64,000 nucleotides of DNA, taken from positions 310,001 through 374,000 of the forward strand of contig NZ_AP023441.1 in assembly GCF_019976755.1 (NCBI RefSeq), in the 5' to 3' direction. A program made the translations under genes and the position numbers. The notes below the pieces were generated by a model that was not told where the DNA came from, ran no database searches, and saw only the letters and a program-made list of their open reading frames with translations. Shown piece by piece: positions 32,746 through 41,439 of the stretch (the stretch's first letter is position 1; each line of letters starts with the position of its first letter). Source of the DNA: Nostoc sp. MS1 (GTDB lineage Bacteria > Cyanobacteriota > Cyanobacteriia > Cyanobacteriales > Nostocaceae).

Positions 32746-34341
32746 TTATAGTTTTAATGACCAATGTATGATGGCTTGGGTTAGTCCATCTAGGGTGTAT
32801 TCTTGGGCTTCTATATCTACTCGACCCAATAGGGTATGGCAAGTTTTTGAGGTTTGGGGGCCGATGGAAGCAATACATACTCCTTCTAAAGCAGTGGCGA
32901 TGTTATTAGGAAATACGTTCTCTACAAGTTGGCAGAAAAATTGCACTGTTTTAGAACTGGCAAAGGTAATTACATCTATTGTGCGGTTTTTTAATGCTTG
33001 TTCTGCTGCTGCGGGGATACTTTTAGGACAGGAAGATTGATATGCTGCAACTTCTATTATTTCTCCCCCTTTAGCAGAGAGTTCTTTGACTAAAATTTCT
33101 CGTCCACCACTTTCTACTCTAGGGAATAATATCTTTTTTCCTAACAGTGTTTCAGGGAAGTTTTCTACTAAGGAATCAGCAACAAAATTAGGCGGAATAA
33201 AATCAGGTTGAAGTCCTCTTTGTTTAAGACATTGGGAAGTTTTTTCACCAACAACAGCGATTTTTACTCCAGCTAAAGCGCGAGTATCTTTATCTTGAGT
33301 GTTGAGTCTTTCAAAGAAATAATCAACGGCGTTTGTAGAAGTAAGAATTAACCAGTCAAATTGAGATAAATTAGCGATCGCCTGATCTAATTCCTCCCAA
33401 CTAGAAGGGGGAACTATTTCTAAAGTTGGCATTTCAATTACTGTAGCGCCAAATGCCGTTAGGCGATCGCTAAATTGATTCGATTGTCCCACGGAACGGG
33501 TGACTAAGATAGTTTTACCAGTGAGGGGGAGGTGGGAAGGTGAGGGAGATGAGGGAGATGAGTTAATAGTCATAGCCATAGATGTGGTTGAGTTCTCTGA
33601 AGATATTTTCTCAGGTTGTAGGTAATTACGTAGCCCAACAACTTCACCAATGACGATGACAACTGGGGAGAGGGATACACCAGCCGTCTGTTCTAAAATA
33701 TTGCCCAGTTGACCAGCCCAAACTTGTTGACTAGGGGTTCCTGCCCAGCGAATAATGGCTATGGGTGTGAGGTGCGATCGCCCTCTGCGTAAAAGTTCAT
33801 TTACAATATCTGCAAGGTTTTTCCCACCCATCAATATTACCAGTGTATCTAACCGTGACAGCGCTTCCCAGTCTAAAGCTTCAACTTCGTGGGCTGTCAA
33901 GACTGCAAAGCAGCGACTCATCACGGGATCTGTGAGAGGTATTCCTGCTAATAAAGGTGCGGCTGTGGCTGAGGAAATTCCCGGTACTACTTCAAATGCA
34001 CAACCTGCGACTTTCAAAGCTTCAATTTCTGAGGTACACCGTCCAAAAATAAAGGGGTCGCCTGATTTTAACCTGACGACTAATTGACCTTCTTGGCAGA
34101 ATTTAACTAATAAATTATTAATGTCGGCTTGGGGTGTGCTGGGTTTACCGCCACGTTTGCCTACATCTATTTTGAGACAATCAGATGATACACACTCTAA
34201 CAATTGCTCATCTACTAGGGCATCATAAACTAACACTTGAGCCGCCGCCAAAAGATTATCAGCTTTTACTGTCAGGTATGCGACATCGCCAGGCCCCGCG
34301 CCGACAAGGTAGACTTTACCCTGTTGTTCAGTCATAGTCAT
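32746..34341 (-). CDS. cobA-hemD: Fused uroporphyrinogen-III C-methyltransferase and uroporphyrinogen-III synthase
   Basis: 531 residues. Residues 1-250 are the SAM-dependent methyltransferase (VYLVGAGPGDVAYLT, RLKSGDPFIFGR, PGISSATAAPLLAGIPLT), making precorrin-2 for sirohaem and cobalamin. Residues about 280-531 are HemD (TILVTRSVGQSNQFSDRL, LTSTNAVDYFFERL, FASSKTVQFF), closing the uroporphyrinogen ring. The linker SSPSSPSPSHLPLT is encoded by heptameric repeats (about 33538-33600). The gene begins a long minus-strand run but is separated from recQ by 157 bp. Confidence 0.93.
   Translation of the reverse strand: MTMTEQQGKVYLVGAGPGDVAYLTVKADNLLAAAQVLVYDALVDEQLLECVSSDCLKIDVGKRGGKPSTPQADINNLLVKFCQEGQLVVRLKSGDPFIFGRCTSEIEALKVAGCAFEVVPGISSATAAPLLAGIPLTDPVMSRCFAVLTAHEVEALDWEALSRLDTLVILMGGKNLADIVNELLRRGRSHLTPIAIIRWAGTPSQQVWAGQLGNILEQTAGVSLSPVVIVIGEVVGLRNYLQPEKISSENSTTSMAMTINSSPSSPSPSHLPLTGKTILVTRSVGQSNQFSDRLTAFGATVIEMPTLEIVPPSSWEELDQAIANLSQFDWLILTSTNAVDYFFERLNTQDKDTRALAGVKIAVVGEKTSQCLKQRGLQPDFIPPNFVADSLVENFPETLLGKKILFPRVESGGREILVKELSAKGGEIIEVAAYQSSCPKSIPAAAEQALKNRTIDVITFASSKTVQFFCQLVENVFPNNIATALEGVCIASIGPQTSKTCHTLLGRVDIEAQEYTLDGLTQAIIHWSLKL
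33538..33600. repeat. Heptamer repeats translated in the CobA-HemD linker
   Basis: GGTGAGGGAGATGAGGGAGA-type heptads followed by AGTCATAGCCATAG. These are the same repeat words as in intergenic STRR blocks, here within a coding region. Confidence 0.7.
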
Positions 34342-34375
34342 TAGTCCATAGTCATTAGTCCGTAGTCCATAGTTA
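34333..34375. repeat. STRR heptamers (ATTAGTC / ATAGTCC)
   Basis: Tandem CATTAGTC and CCATAGTC words between the sensor kinase stop and the cobA-hemD start. Confidence 0.75.
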
Positions 34376-34392
34376 TTTTCCTCTGACTTGTA

Positions 34393-36138
34393 CTAAATTT
34401 CTTGATCTGGAAGAAATAAAGTAAATTGACTCCCCACGCCTAAAGTAGATTTTACACTCACATCGCCACCGTGTAATCGAGCTAATTTACGTGTTAAAGC
34501 TAAACCTAATCCTGTACCTTCGTATTGACGATTTAACCGACTATCTAACTGTTTAAATGGCTCAAATAAAAATTGAAAGTGATTGGAGTCGATACCAATT
34601 CCTGTATCTGATACTGTAAAAGTGATGCCTTCAGATATTTTATTGACTGTCAAAGATACTTCCCCGACTGGGGTAAATTTAATCGCATTGGTGAGTAAAT
34701 TAAGTAGCATCTGCTTAATGCGACGCTCATCTGCTATAAAAATGTTTGCTTGTGGGTCAATTTCATAAGTGAGTTTTAAGCCTTTAGCAGTGGCGCGATC
34801 GCTTACTATGGATAAGACCTCATGACACACATCTACTACTAGCAAAGGTACAAGAAATAATTCCTCTTTACCTGCTTCTACCTTTGATAAATCCAAAATA
34901 TCATTAATCAGCGCCAGTAGATGTTCTCCACTGCTGTATATACCATCTATATATTCTTTTTGTTTTTCATTGAGCGAACCAACTATTTCCGCTTGCAACA
35001 ACTGCGACAAACCCATAATTGCATTCAGGGGTGTCCGTAGTTCATGACTCATAGTGGCTAAAAATTCACTTTTAGCTCGACTACCAGCTTCTGCGGCTGC
35101 TTGGGAAGTAAGAAGTTTCATTTCCGTTTGTTTGCGTTCAGTAATATCATCAATCATGGCTAAAAAATACTCTGGTTCACCATGAGAACCAGGAATTACG
35201 GAAACAGACAGCTTAGTCCAAATTAAATTACCATCTCGATGTATAAAGGCTCTCTCAATGTTTAGATGTGGTTTTCCACCTAGTTGCTTGATATCTCTGG
35301 AGGCTGCGATAATTAGTTTTTTATAAAGCTCTCGATCTCCCCGTTGTGGGCAAATATAATCGGTGAAATGCTTACCACATAACTCTACTCGTTGGTATCC
35401 TAACATTTGACACAAAGCCGGGTTAGCATCGACTATTTGCGCCTGCATATCCACAAGCCCAATACCAATAGAGGATAGTTCAAAAATTCCTCGAAATTGC
35501 GCTTCGCTCTTACGTAAGGCTTCCTGTGCTGTATTGCGTTCTCTGGCTTCGATAGCTAGGGAAACAAAATCTGCAATTGAACCTGCAAAATATTCTTCTT
35601 CTGGTGTCCAATGGCGCACTTCACCACAATGTTCATGACATACTACACCTAATAAACGTCCACCTACCCAAATAGAAGCATCAAGTAAGGATGTAATACC
35701 GAAAACCGATAGATAAGTAGCAGATAACTCTTGAGTTCTTTTGTCGTTAATGGCATCGTGTACAGCAATGCTGCGTTCTTCCTCCAAAGTTTGAAAGTAA
35801 ACTGGATAACTCGCTTTTAATAGAGACTGTCCCGAAGTATGAACTTGCTGATTAACATCATATAAATCCATACACTCAAGCGCTGAAGCATTCTGGTTAT
35901 ATAACCACACACTAACCCGTGCAACTAGAAGTGTTTCGGCAGCAGCTTGTGTAATTTCTTGAAGTACAGCATTGAGAGGTTCTTGCTGAAATGTTTTGCT
36001 CCTTGCCAATTGCACTAGGGTCTGATTTTGTTTACGTCGCACGTTTTGTGTGTTTCGCACACCCTCCTGATTTGCCTGGCTTTCTGTAACATCTGGAACC
36101 ACTAGCACCTGCATTTGTTTTCTCTGGAAAGAAATCAC
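34393..36138 (-). CDS. Sensor histidine kinase, GAF-PAS-HisKA-HATPase
   Basis: 581 residues. A GAF domain (about residues 45-205, LLVARVSVWLYN to FVSLAIEARER), then a PAS/PAC domain (FRGIFELSSIGIGLVDMQAQIVDANPALC; FLAMIDDITERKQTEM), then the H-box MSHELRTPLNAIMGLSQLL with the phospho-accepting His. The ATPase domain has N box NLLTNAIKF, G1 DTGIGI and G2 GTGLGLAL. No membrane segment, so soluble. No response regulator lies next to it; it is an orphan kinase whose partner is unknown. The GAF shows no obvious chromophore-binding Cys in the usual context, although CHEHCGEV contains cysteines. Confidence 0.92.
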   Translation of the reverse strand: MISFQRKQMQVLVVPDVTESQANQEGVRNTQNVRRKQNQTLVQLARSKTFQQEPLNAVLQEITQAAAETLLVARVSVWLYNQNASALECMDLYDVNQQVHTSGQSLLKASYPVYFQTLEEERSIAVHDAINDKRTQELSATYLSVFGITSLLDASIWVGGRLLGVVCHEHCGEVRHWTPEEEYFAGSIADFVSLAIEARERNTAQEALRKSEAQFRGIFELSSIGIGLVDMQAQIVDANPALCQMLGYQRVELCGKHFTDYICPQRGDRELYKKLIIAASRDIKQLGGKPHLNIERAFIHRDGNLIWTKLSVSVIPGSHGEPEYFLAMIDDITERKQTEMKLLTSQAAAEAGSRAKSEFLATMSHELRTPLNAIMGLSQLLQAEIVGSLNEKQKEYIDGIYSSGEHLLALINDILDLSKVEAGKEELFLVPLLVVDVCHEVLSIVSDRATAKGLKLTYEIDPQANIFIADERRIKQMLLNLLTNAIKFTPVGEVSLTVNKISEGITFTVSDTGIGIDSNHFQFLFEPFKQLDSRLNRQYEGTGLGLALTRKLARLHGGDVSVKSTLGVGSQFTLFLPDQEI

Positions 36139-36558
36139 TTTGCCTTGCAGTTCTGCAAAGAGAGTAGAACTGTTTTTATTACTACAATTACGCCAGCAAC
36201 TTTTACATATCTGGAAAATCTTTTTTTCTTTAAATTGATGAATTTAAAATGAAATATAGACACATTTCTGCATCAAAAGCTACGCAAATTTATTTAATTT
36301 TCATCGTATATAATTACAACCAGACTAAGCGATCGCACTGAAAAAATAAATTTAAAGTTTTTATAACTTGAGTATAACAAATTTAACATAAATAAATTTA
36401 TTTACTGATGTCAAAAGTAAAATAAAGACAAATATTAAGTGTTTTTAATTTTTGTCTTTTACTTTTTGCAACATAATCTCACCTGTGGAAAGATACCCCA
36501 GAAGTGGAAGTCTGTAACAATGAACTGAAGAACGCAGCTGCTGTTGTAGAGGTGTGTA
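36139..36558. other. Divergent intergenic region, sensor kinase and BtuF-like gene
   Basis: 420 bases, very AT-rich in the middle. Promoters of two divergent genes are expected here. I looked for a cobalamin riboswitch before the BtuF-like gene and found no convincing B12-box or pseudoknot pattern. One GCGATCGC is at about 36329. Confidence 0.5.
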
Positions 36559-37485
36559 ATGGCAAATGGTAATGTAAGAATTGTCTCTCTAATTCCTAGC
36601 GCTACTGAGATTTTAGCAAACTTGGGATTAAGTGATGCGATTGTTGGGCGATCGCATGAATGTGACTATCCCCCAGAGATTCAAAATCGCCCTATTTGTA
36701 CCCAAGCAAGGTTAAATAGTAACGCGCATAGTAGTGAAATTCATGATGAGGTAAATAAGATACTGCAATCTGCGCTGAGTATTTATCAAATCAAGACAGA
36801 TGTTTTAGAAAAGTTACAACCCACCCATATTGTGACGCAAGACCAGTGTGATGTCTGTGCAGTCAGCCTTAAAGATGTGGAAAAAGCTGTTGCAGAACTT
36901 ACCCAAAGTTCACCCCAAATCATTTCCTTACAACCCAATGTGCTTGAGGATGTGTGGCATGATATTGAGCATGTGGCTAATGCGTTTGGGGTTGATTCAG
37001 TAAAAGTACTAGAAAATTTAGAAGCGCGGGTCAAAATTTGTCAACAAAAAATCCAAGGACTTTCTCTAGAAGAAGTACCCACTGTAGCTTGCATCGAATG
37101 GACAGATCCTCTCATGGCTGCAGCCAATTGGATTCCTGAATTAGTCAACTTAGCTGGAGGACAAACACTATTTTCTGTAGTAGGTCAGCCCTCCCCTCAT
37201 TTAAAATGGGAAAATCTGGTAGTTAGCAATCCAGATATTATAATTTTTATGCCTTGTGGCTTTGACTTACAGCGTACTCGCCAAGAAGCCCAATTATTCA
37301 CCCAAAACCCACAATGGCAGAAACTCCATGCAACCCAAACAGGTAGAGTTTACATTACTGATGGTAATTCCTACTTCAACCGTCCAGGGCCAAGACTTGT
37401 AGATTCTTTAGAAATTTTGTCCGAAATTTTGCATCCAGAAATATTCGATTATGGCTATAAAGGTAAAGCTTGGGAACCTTTATAG
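36559..37485 (+). CDS. BtuF-like substrate-binding protein without signal peptide
   Basis: 308 residues. VRIVSLIPSATEILANLGL and VGRSHECDYPPE, TQDQCDVCAVS, DPLMAAANWIPELVNLAGG and FNRPGPRLVDSLEIL match the periplasmic-binding family III proteins that bind cobalamin or other cofactors (BtuF/CobT-context). It has no export signal, so it may act in the cytosol, as many cyanobacterial homologues do. No ABC permease is adjacent. Ligand not determined. Confidence 0.88.
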   Translation: MANGNVRIVSLIPSATEILANLGLSDAIVGRSHECDYPPEIQNRPICTQARLNSNAHSSEIHDEVNKILQSALSIYQIKTDVLEKLQPTHIVTQDQCDVCAVSLKDVEKAVAELTQSSPQIISLQPNVLEDVWHDIEHVANAFGVDSVKVLENLEARVKICQQKIQGLSLEEVPTVACIEWTDPLMAAANWIPELVNLAGGQTLFSVVGQPSPHLKWENLVVSNPDIIIFMPCGFDLQRTRQEAQLFTQNPQWQKLHATQTGRVYITDGNSYFNRPGPRLVDSLEILSEILHPEIFDYGYKGKAWEPL

Positions 37486-37590
37486 TTGATAATTCACAAT
37501 TGTTTCATTCAAGGTTTAAAACTTCTCCTTGATAAGGAGAAAAAATAAAAAATTCTTATTGTCCAATACTCTCACTTTCTCCTGCGAGGT

Positions 37591-37628
37591 AATTAACAAT
37601 TGTCAATTGTCAATTGTTAATTGTTCAT
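37591..37628. repeat. Tandem repeat of CAATTGT heptads
   Basis: TGTCAATTGTCAATTGTTAA-like units between convergent genes, of the same class as the other heptamer blocks. Confidence 0.7.
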
Positions 37629-37631
37629 TTC

Positions 37632-37928
37632 TTAAGAAGATGATGCTTGATTTAGCCATTCAATCAATGTTTTTAAACTATTAGGTAACGCTGCTTCGCC
37701 AGCAGTTACCGTATGCCGTTGACCATTATCTTCTATTGTTATTTGATACTGAAAGCGGTCTATTTGACGGTGAGAAGAAATAATCTGTGCAGGTAGGTGA
37801 AACAAATCAGCTGCTTCTATCAGCCGTGATAGTTCCTCAGCTTCCTGTTGAGAGAGTTGGTTTGTGTCTACATTAATGCTTTTACTAATTCCAGCAAAGC
37901 CGCCTGTGCGTTCTAAAGATACCCGCAT
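37632..37928 (-). CDS. Emfourin-type inhibitor of protealysin-like M4 protease
   Basis: 98 residues. The sequence MRVSLERTGGFAGISKSINVD followed by a basic/acidic helix and YQITIEDNGQRHTV matches emfourin (protealysin inhibitor, a small soluble protein). It lies immediately downstream of the M4 metalloprotease on the same strand, the usual arrangement. It probably protects the cytosol by blocking the protease active site. Confidence 0.85.
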   Translation of the reverse strand: MRVSLERTGGFAGISKSINVDTNQLSQQEAEELSRLIEAADLFHLPAQIISSHRQIDRFQYQITIEDNGQRHTVTAGEAALPNSLKTLIEWLNQASSS

Positions 37929-37975
37929 TTAACTCAGCCTGGAAGATAAGATTTTCACCTTCCAGTTTAACAAAA

Positions 37976-38004
37976 ATGGGGAATGGGGAGTGGGGAGTGG
38001 GGAA
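37976..38004. repeat. STRR block (GGGGAGT)
   Basis: Four GGGGA(A/G)T heptamers in the emfourin-protease gap, a known STRR word of heterocystous cyanobacteria. Confidence 0.8.
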
Positions 38005-38047
38005 AGAGTTATAAGCAATAATAAATTCGTAATTCGCAGTAGAAACC

Positions 38048-38083
38048 TTTAATTACGAATTACGAATTACAAATTACGAATTA
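38048..38083. repeat. STRR block (AATTACG) at the M4 protease stop
   Basis: Tandem AATTACG units. The block overlaps the protease 3' end, so the last codons and the TAA stop (38074) are written by the repeat. Confidence 0.7.
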
Positions 38084-39156
38084 ACCCCTACTTGTTTCCA
38101 AGCATTCTTCACTGCTTTATGTTCTAAACTACCATCACCATAGAGTTCGCTGGCAACTTGTGTAGTGACATCAGCTGCTTTTTGGAAGTCGGCTTTAGCA
38201 CGCAGGCAATCGCGCAATGCAATGTACCAAATTTTACCAGATTTTTCCCAGGCGTAGCCGCCAATCTCCATTGCTGCTAGATAAAAAGCACGGTTAGGAA
38301 TACCTGAATTGATATGTACTCCGCCATTATCCGCCCAACCTGTGTATTGGTCTTTGATATGACCAGGTTGGGGGTCTTTGCCCATAACTGGGTCATCATA
38401 GGCTGTTCCCGGTGCTTTCATGGAACGGACAGCAATACCTTTAACTTTGGGCATTAATAGTTCACTACCAATTAACCAGTCGGCTTCTTCCACCGTCTGA
38501 TTTTTCACCCTTTGTTTAACTAATGTACCAAAGACATCAGAAAAAGATTCGTTTAAAGCCCCTGGTTCACCATAATAAATTAATCCAGCTTCATACTGAG
38601 TTACACCATGAGTTAATTCATGGGCAATCACATCAATTGATTTGGTAAAGCGATCAAATAATTCACTATCACCATCACCATAAACCATTTGATCCCCATT
38701 CCAAAAAGCGTTTTCGTACTTCACTCCAAAGTGGACGGAAGAGTCTAAACGTAGTCCTTTGTCATCAATGGAATTGCGTTCAAATATTTCGTAAAACAAG
38801 TCATAAGTAGCACCTGCACCATCATAAGCCTCATTAACTGCTGCATCATTACTAGGAGGATCGCCTTCAATACGGGCAATAACTCCTGGTAATTGTTCAG
38901 TATTTTTAGCATCATAAATAGTGCGGCGTTTTTCACCAGGAGAAGGGGCAAAAAAGACATTACCCACAACATTTCTGCGTCCGCGCAATTGTGCCGAAAC
39001 ATTCAATGTTTGAAAAGCCCAGCTTTTTTGTGTTTCTGTACCATTCAGAGCAATATTTTCTAATATGTGTGGTGGAATAACACAGCAAATAGGACATCTA
39101 GTATTAAGTGAATGATGACAATTTAATCTAGATGATTTCTTTTTCTTTCTAGCCAT
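38074..39156 (-). CDS. M4 metalloprotease, protealysin-like
   Basis: 360 residues, no classic signal peptide. The zinc site is HELTH (179-183) with the third ligand E203 in GALNESFSDVFG, and the catalytic Glu180. Downstream, GGVHINSGIPNRAFYLA and DAW-like regions complete the thermolysin-like fold. The short N-terminus (CPICCVIPPHILENIALNG) matches the small propeptide type of protealysins. It pairs with an emfourin gene. Substrates unknown; secretion of protealysins occurs without a signal peptide in some bacteria. Confidence 0.93.
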   Translation of the reverse strand: MARKKKKSSRLNCHHSLNTRCPICCVIPPHILENIALNGTETQKSWAFQTLNVSAQLRGRRNVVGNVFFAPSPGEKRRTIYDAKNTEQLPGVIARIEGDPPSNDAAVNEAYDGAGATYDLFYEIFERNSIDDKGLRLDSSVHFGVKYENAFWNGDQMVYGDGDSELFDRFTKSIDVIAHELTHGVTQYEAGLIYYGEPGALNESFSDVFGTLVKQRVKNQTVEEADWLIGSELLMPKVKGIAVRSMKAPGTAYDDPVMGKDPQPGHIKDQYTGWADNGGVHINSGIPNRAFYLAAMEIGGYAWEKSGKIWYIALRDCLRAKADFQKAADVTTQVASELYGDGSLEHKAVKNAWKQVGVNS

Positions 39157-39559
39157 CTAATCCATTCTCCATAGGGAAATAAACATGAAAACAGGAGAGA
39201 AATTAAGGTAGATGGCTATTCCCTGGTTAATAATTTGATGAGTCGGTGATACTTTTATTCTCCAATAATTTCATTAAAAGTAAACAGTACTTGTCAAGAG
39301 CGATCGCAAATCAGATATTCTGTGGAAATACAGAAATTTCTAATTTATGAATTGTAAGTCGAAGCGAAAATAAGGATTGTTCTGTATTCACACTGGCTAT
39401 GTTTTAACCAAAGTGGGTTTAAGAATTAGTGGCTGAGAAGAATTATGGCTAGCAATTGATGAAACGATGACATTTTAGAGCGAAGCAGCCAAAATAGAAG
39501 TCAAATGCCAAGGCGAAGTATCAGTTATTTTTAATTAAAAAAACACGTATATTTACTCT
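39157..39559. other. Divergent intergenic region upstream of the M4 protease and the following exported-protein gene
   Basis: 403 bases with no gene found. Both flanking genes point away, so it holds two promoters. A GCGATCGCAA site is at about 39300. Confidence 0.5.
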
Positions 39560-40813
39560 ATGCTGAAAACAAAATTAGATAAAATCCAGCCAACAATCTT
39601 CTTAATTGCGATCGCCTGCGGTGTTAGTCTGGTGGTTACGCCTAGTTATCCATCTTCTGCACAGCAAACCATCAACCTCAACGGCTTCACCTTCCGTCCC
39701 ATCGCCCATACCCGGACTCCAATTCCCAATGGTAAAGGGGGTTTTACCAAATTTGAAGCGCCAATTATTAGCGGAGGTAATATAGCCTTTGTCGGTCGAG
39801 GAGAGGAACAAGAGGGAATTTATCTATTTACTAACAACACCCTCAAGCGTGTAGTTGACCGCAATACTACTATCCCTGGCGGTCGTAGTCGATTTCGTTA
39901 TGTTTCCGCAACAGTCCCAGCAATTAGCCAACAAACCATAGTCTTTCGGGGTAAAGATGGTCGTCCTTTAGCTGACCCTAACGTAGAAATTGGTTTGTAT
40001 ATTTACCGCAATGGCAAATTGCAACGTTTGGTAGACCGCAAAACCCCTATTCCTGGTGGGGGGAATTTTGAAGACGTTGGCGAACCTGTAATTGTTGGTA
40101 ATAGCATTGCCTTTGTCGGGTCTAATGTCGGCGTTTTAGGAAATGCACCACAAAATACAACTACCCTAGTTGCAGGGGTTTACCTTCACAACGGCACTTC
40201 TATACGACCAATAATTAACTTACAGGGTTCGGCTAAAAAGTCGCTGCCTCATATGTTTAGTACCAACCTGTTTCAAACTCTCCGTTCCAGTGGTACAAAT
40301 ATTGTTTTTGTGGGGATGGGGGAAACAGGCAAGTATTATCTCTACTCTAATAATCGTTTGCAAACCCTACCTATGTTACTTAAATTAAATGCTAATCCAG
40401 CTTCTTTAGCTCTCAGTGGAACAAATGTAGCATTTGATTCAACTTATGCTATTCCCCAGCAGCCATTACTCGCTTATCAAATTTATATTTATAAACGTGG
40501 TAATGTCAAAAAAGTAGTCAACACTACTCAACGCCTTCCTAGCGGAAGTGGTAATTTTCAAAGTTTTGCCAATTTATGTATGAGTGGTTCCAATATAGTT
40601 TTTAATGCTGCGGGTGCAAATGACCAGTATGGTGCTTATGCTTATTGGAATGGCAAATTAATTAAGGTTTTAGCTAAAGGCGATAAGATTAACGGTAAAA
40701 CAGTGCGATCGGCTGTACTGCAAAATCAACAAAGTTTTGATGGGAAAACTATAGCTTTGTTAGTAGTATTTACTGATGAGTCTCAATCTATATATACTGC
40801 TACTCGTAAATAA
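39560..40813 (+). CDS. Exported repeat protein, probable beta-propeller
   Basis: 417 residues. A hydrophobic signal (TIFLIAIACGVSLVVTPSYPSSA) is followed by repeats of about 60 residues, each with a G-(I/L)-Y-x-(Y/F)-x-N-x-L-x-x-(V/L)-V-(D/N) strand, (T)-x-(I/L)-P-x-G-x(3)-F and an S/G-x-x-I-x-F strand, for example NGKLQRLVDRKTPIPGGGNF. Four to five such units fit a beta-propeller. I do not recognise a named family. It ends 5 bp from the convergent EVE gene. Confidence 0.78.
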   Translation: MLKTKLDKIQPTIFLIAIACGVSLVVTPSYPSSAQQTINLNGFTFRPIAHTRTPIPNGKGGFTKFEAPIISGGNIAFVGRGEEQEGIYLFTNNTLKRVVDRNTTIPGGRSRFRYVSATVPAISQQTIVFRGKDGRPLADPNVEIGLYIYRNGKLQRLVDRKTPIPGGGNFEDVGEPVIVGNSIAFVGSNVGVLGNAPQNTTTLVAGVYLHNGTSIRPIINLQGSAKKSLPHMFSTNLFQTLRSSGTNIVFVGMGETGKYYLYSNNRLQTLPMLLKLNANPASLALSGTNVAFDSTYAIPQQPLLAYQIYIYKRGNVKKVVNTTQRLPSGSGNFQSFANLCMSGSNIVFNAAGANDQYGAYAYWNGKLIKVLAKGDKINGKTVRSAVLQNQQSFDGKTIALLVVFTDESQSIYTATRK

Positions 40814-40818
40814 TTGAA

Positions 40819-41274
40819 TCAACTACCTGTCATTGCTAAAATTTTCTGAGCTACTACATCAGCAACAGGTATTACAGATAATCTATTTCCTTGTTTAACT
40901 AGCAACAACTCATCTGCACTAAATTTTTCTTTCAATATTGTTAATGATATAGGTTGAGAGAAACTTTTGACAAATTCCACTAATACTGTTTGCCAACGTG
41001 GGTTTTCAGGAGTTGATTTTGAATCATAATACTCACTTGTGGAATCAAACTGAGAAGGGTCAGCAATATCTGTTTTAACTACACGCATTAACCCCACGAT
41101 ACCCGGTGGGTTTGTATTGGAGTGGTAGAAAAAAGCTAAGTCTCCCGGTTGCATTTGTCGCATAAAGTTACGAGCTTGATAATTACGCACACCATCCCAA
41201 ATAGTTTGATTATCATTTTGTAGATGAGTGATGCCGTAACTTTCGGGTTCCGACTTCATTAACCAATAATTCAT
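40819..41274 (-). CDS. EVE (PUA-like) domain protein
   Basis: 151 residues. YWLMKSEPESYG, WDGVRNYQARNFM and PGDLAFFYHSN are the core motifs of the EVE family, PUA-like domains that read modified bases in RNA or DNA. This is the single-domain form as found widely in bacteria. Its biological role here is not evident from its neighbours. Stop is 5 bp from the convergent 39560-40813 gene. Confidence 0.92.
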   Translation of the reverse strand: MNYWLMKSEPESYGITHLQNDNQTIWDGVRNYQARNFMRQMQPGDLAFFYHSNTNPPGIVGLMRVVKTDIADPSQFDSTSEYYDSKSTPENPRWQTVLVEFVKSFSQPISLTILKEKFSADELLLVKQGNRLSVIPVADVVAQKILAMTGS

Positions 41275-41388
41275 AGAGATTTAATTCTGACAATTTATTT
41301 ATATAGCAATACGTTTTAGATAAAAATAATTAACCGCCTATAAATACTGATGAATCAATATTTTATGACAGCCTAAAATGCCTAACCT

Positions 41389-41411
41389 TAGAGGTTGTTT
41401 AACAACCTCTA
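41389..41411. terminator. Hairpin 3' of ispH
   Basis: Perfect inverted repeat TAGAGGTTGTT/AACAACCTCTA with one central base, 29 bases after the ispH stop. A T-run follows on the plus strand (AAAATTTTT) but not on the minus strand, so its direction as a terminator is unclear. Confidence 0.45.
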
Positions 41412-41439
41412 AAATTTTTCTGGTTTGATTTATCAGCGT

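Noticed and set aside
36480..36558. Cobalamin riboswitch before the BtuF-like gene
   Set aside because: No recognisable B12 box or conserved core could be found by eye.
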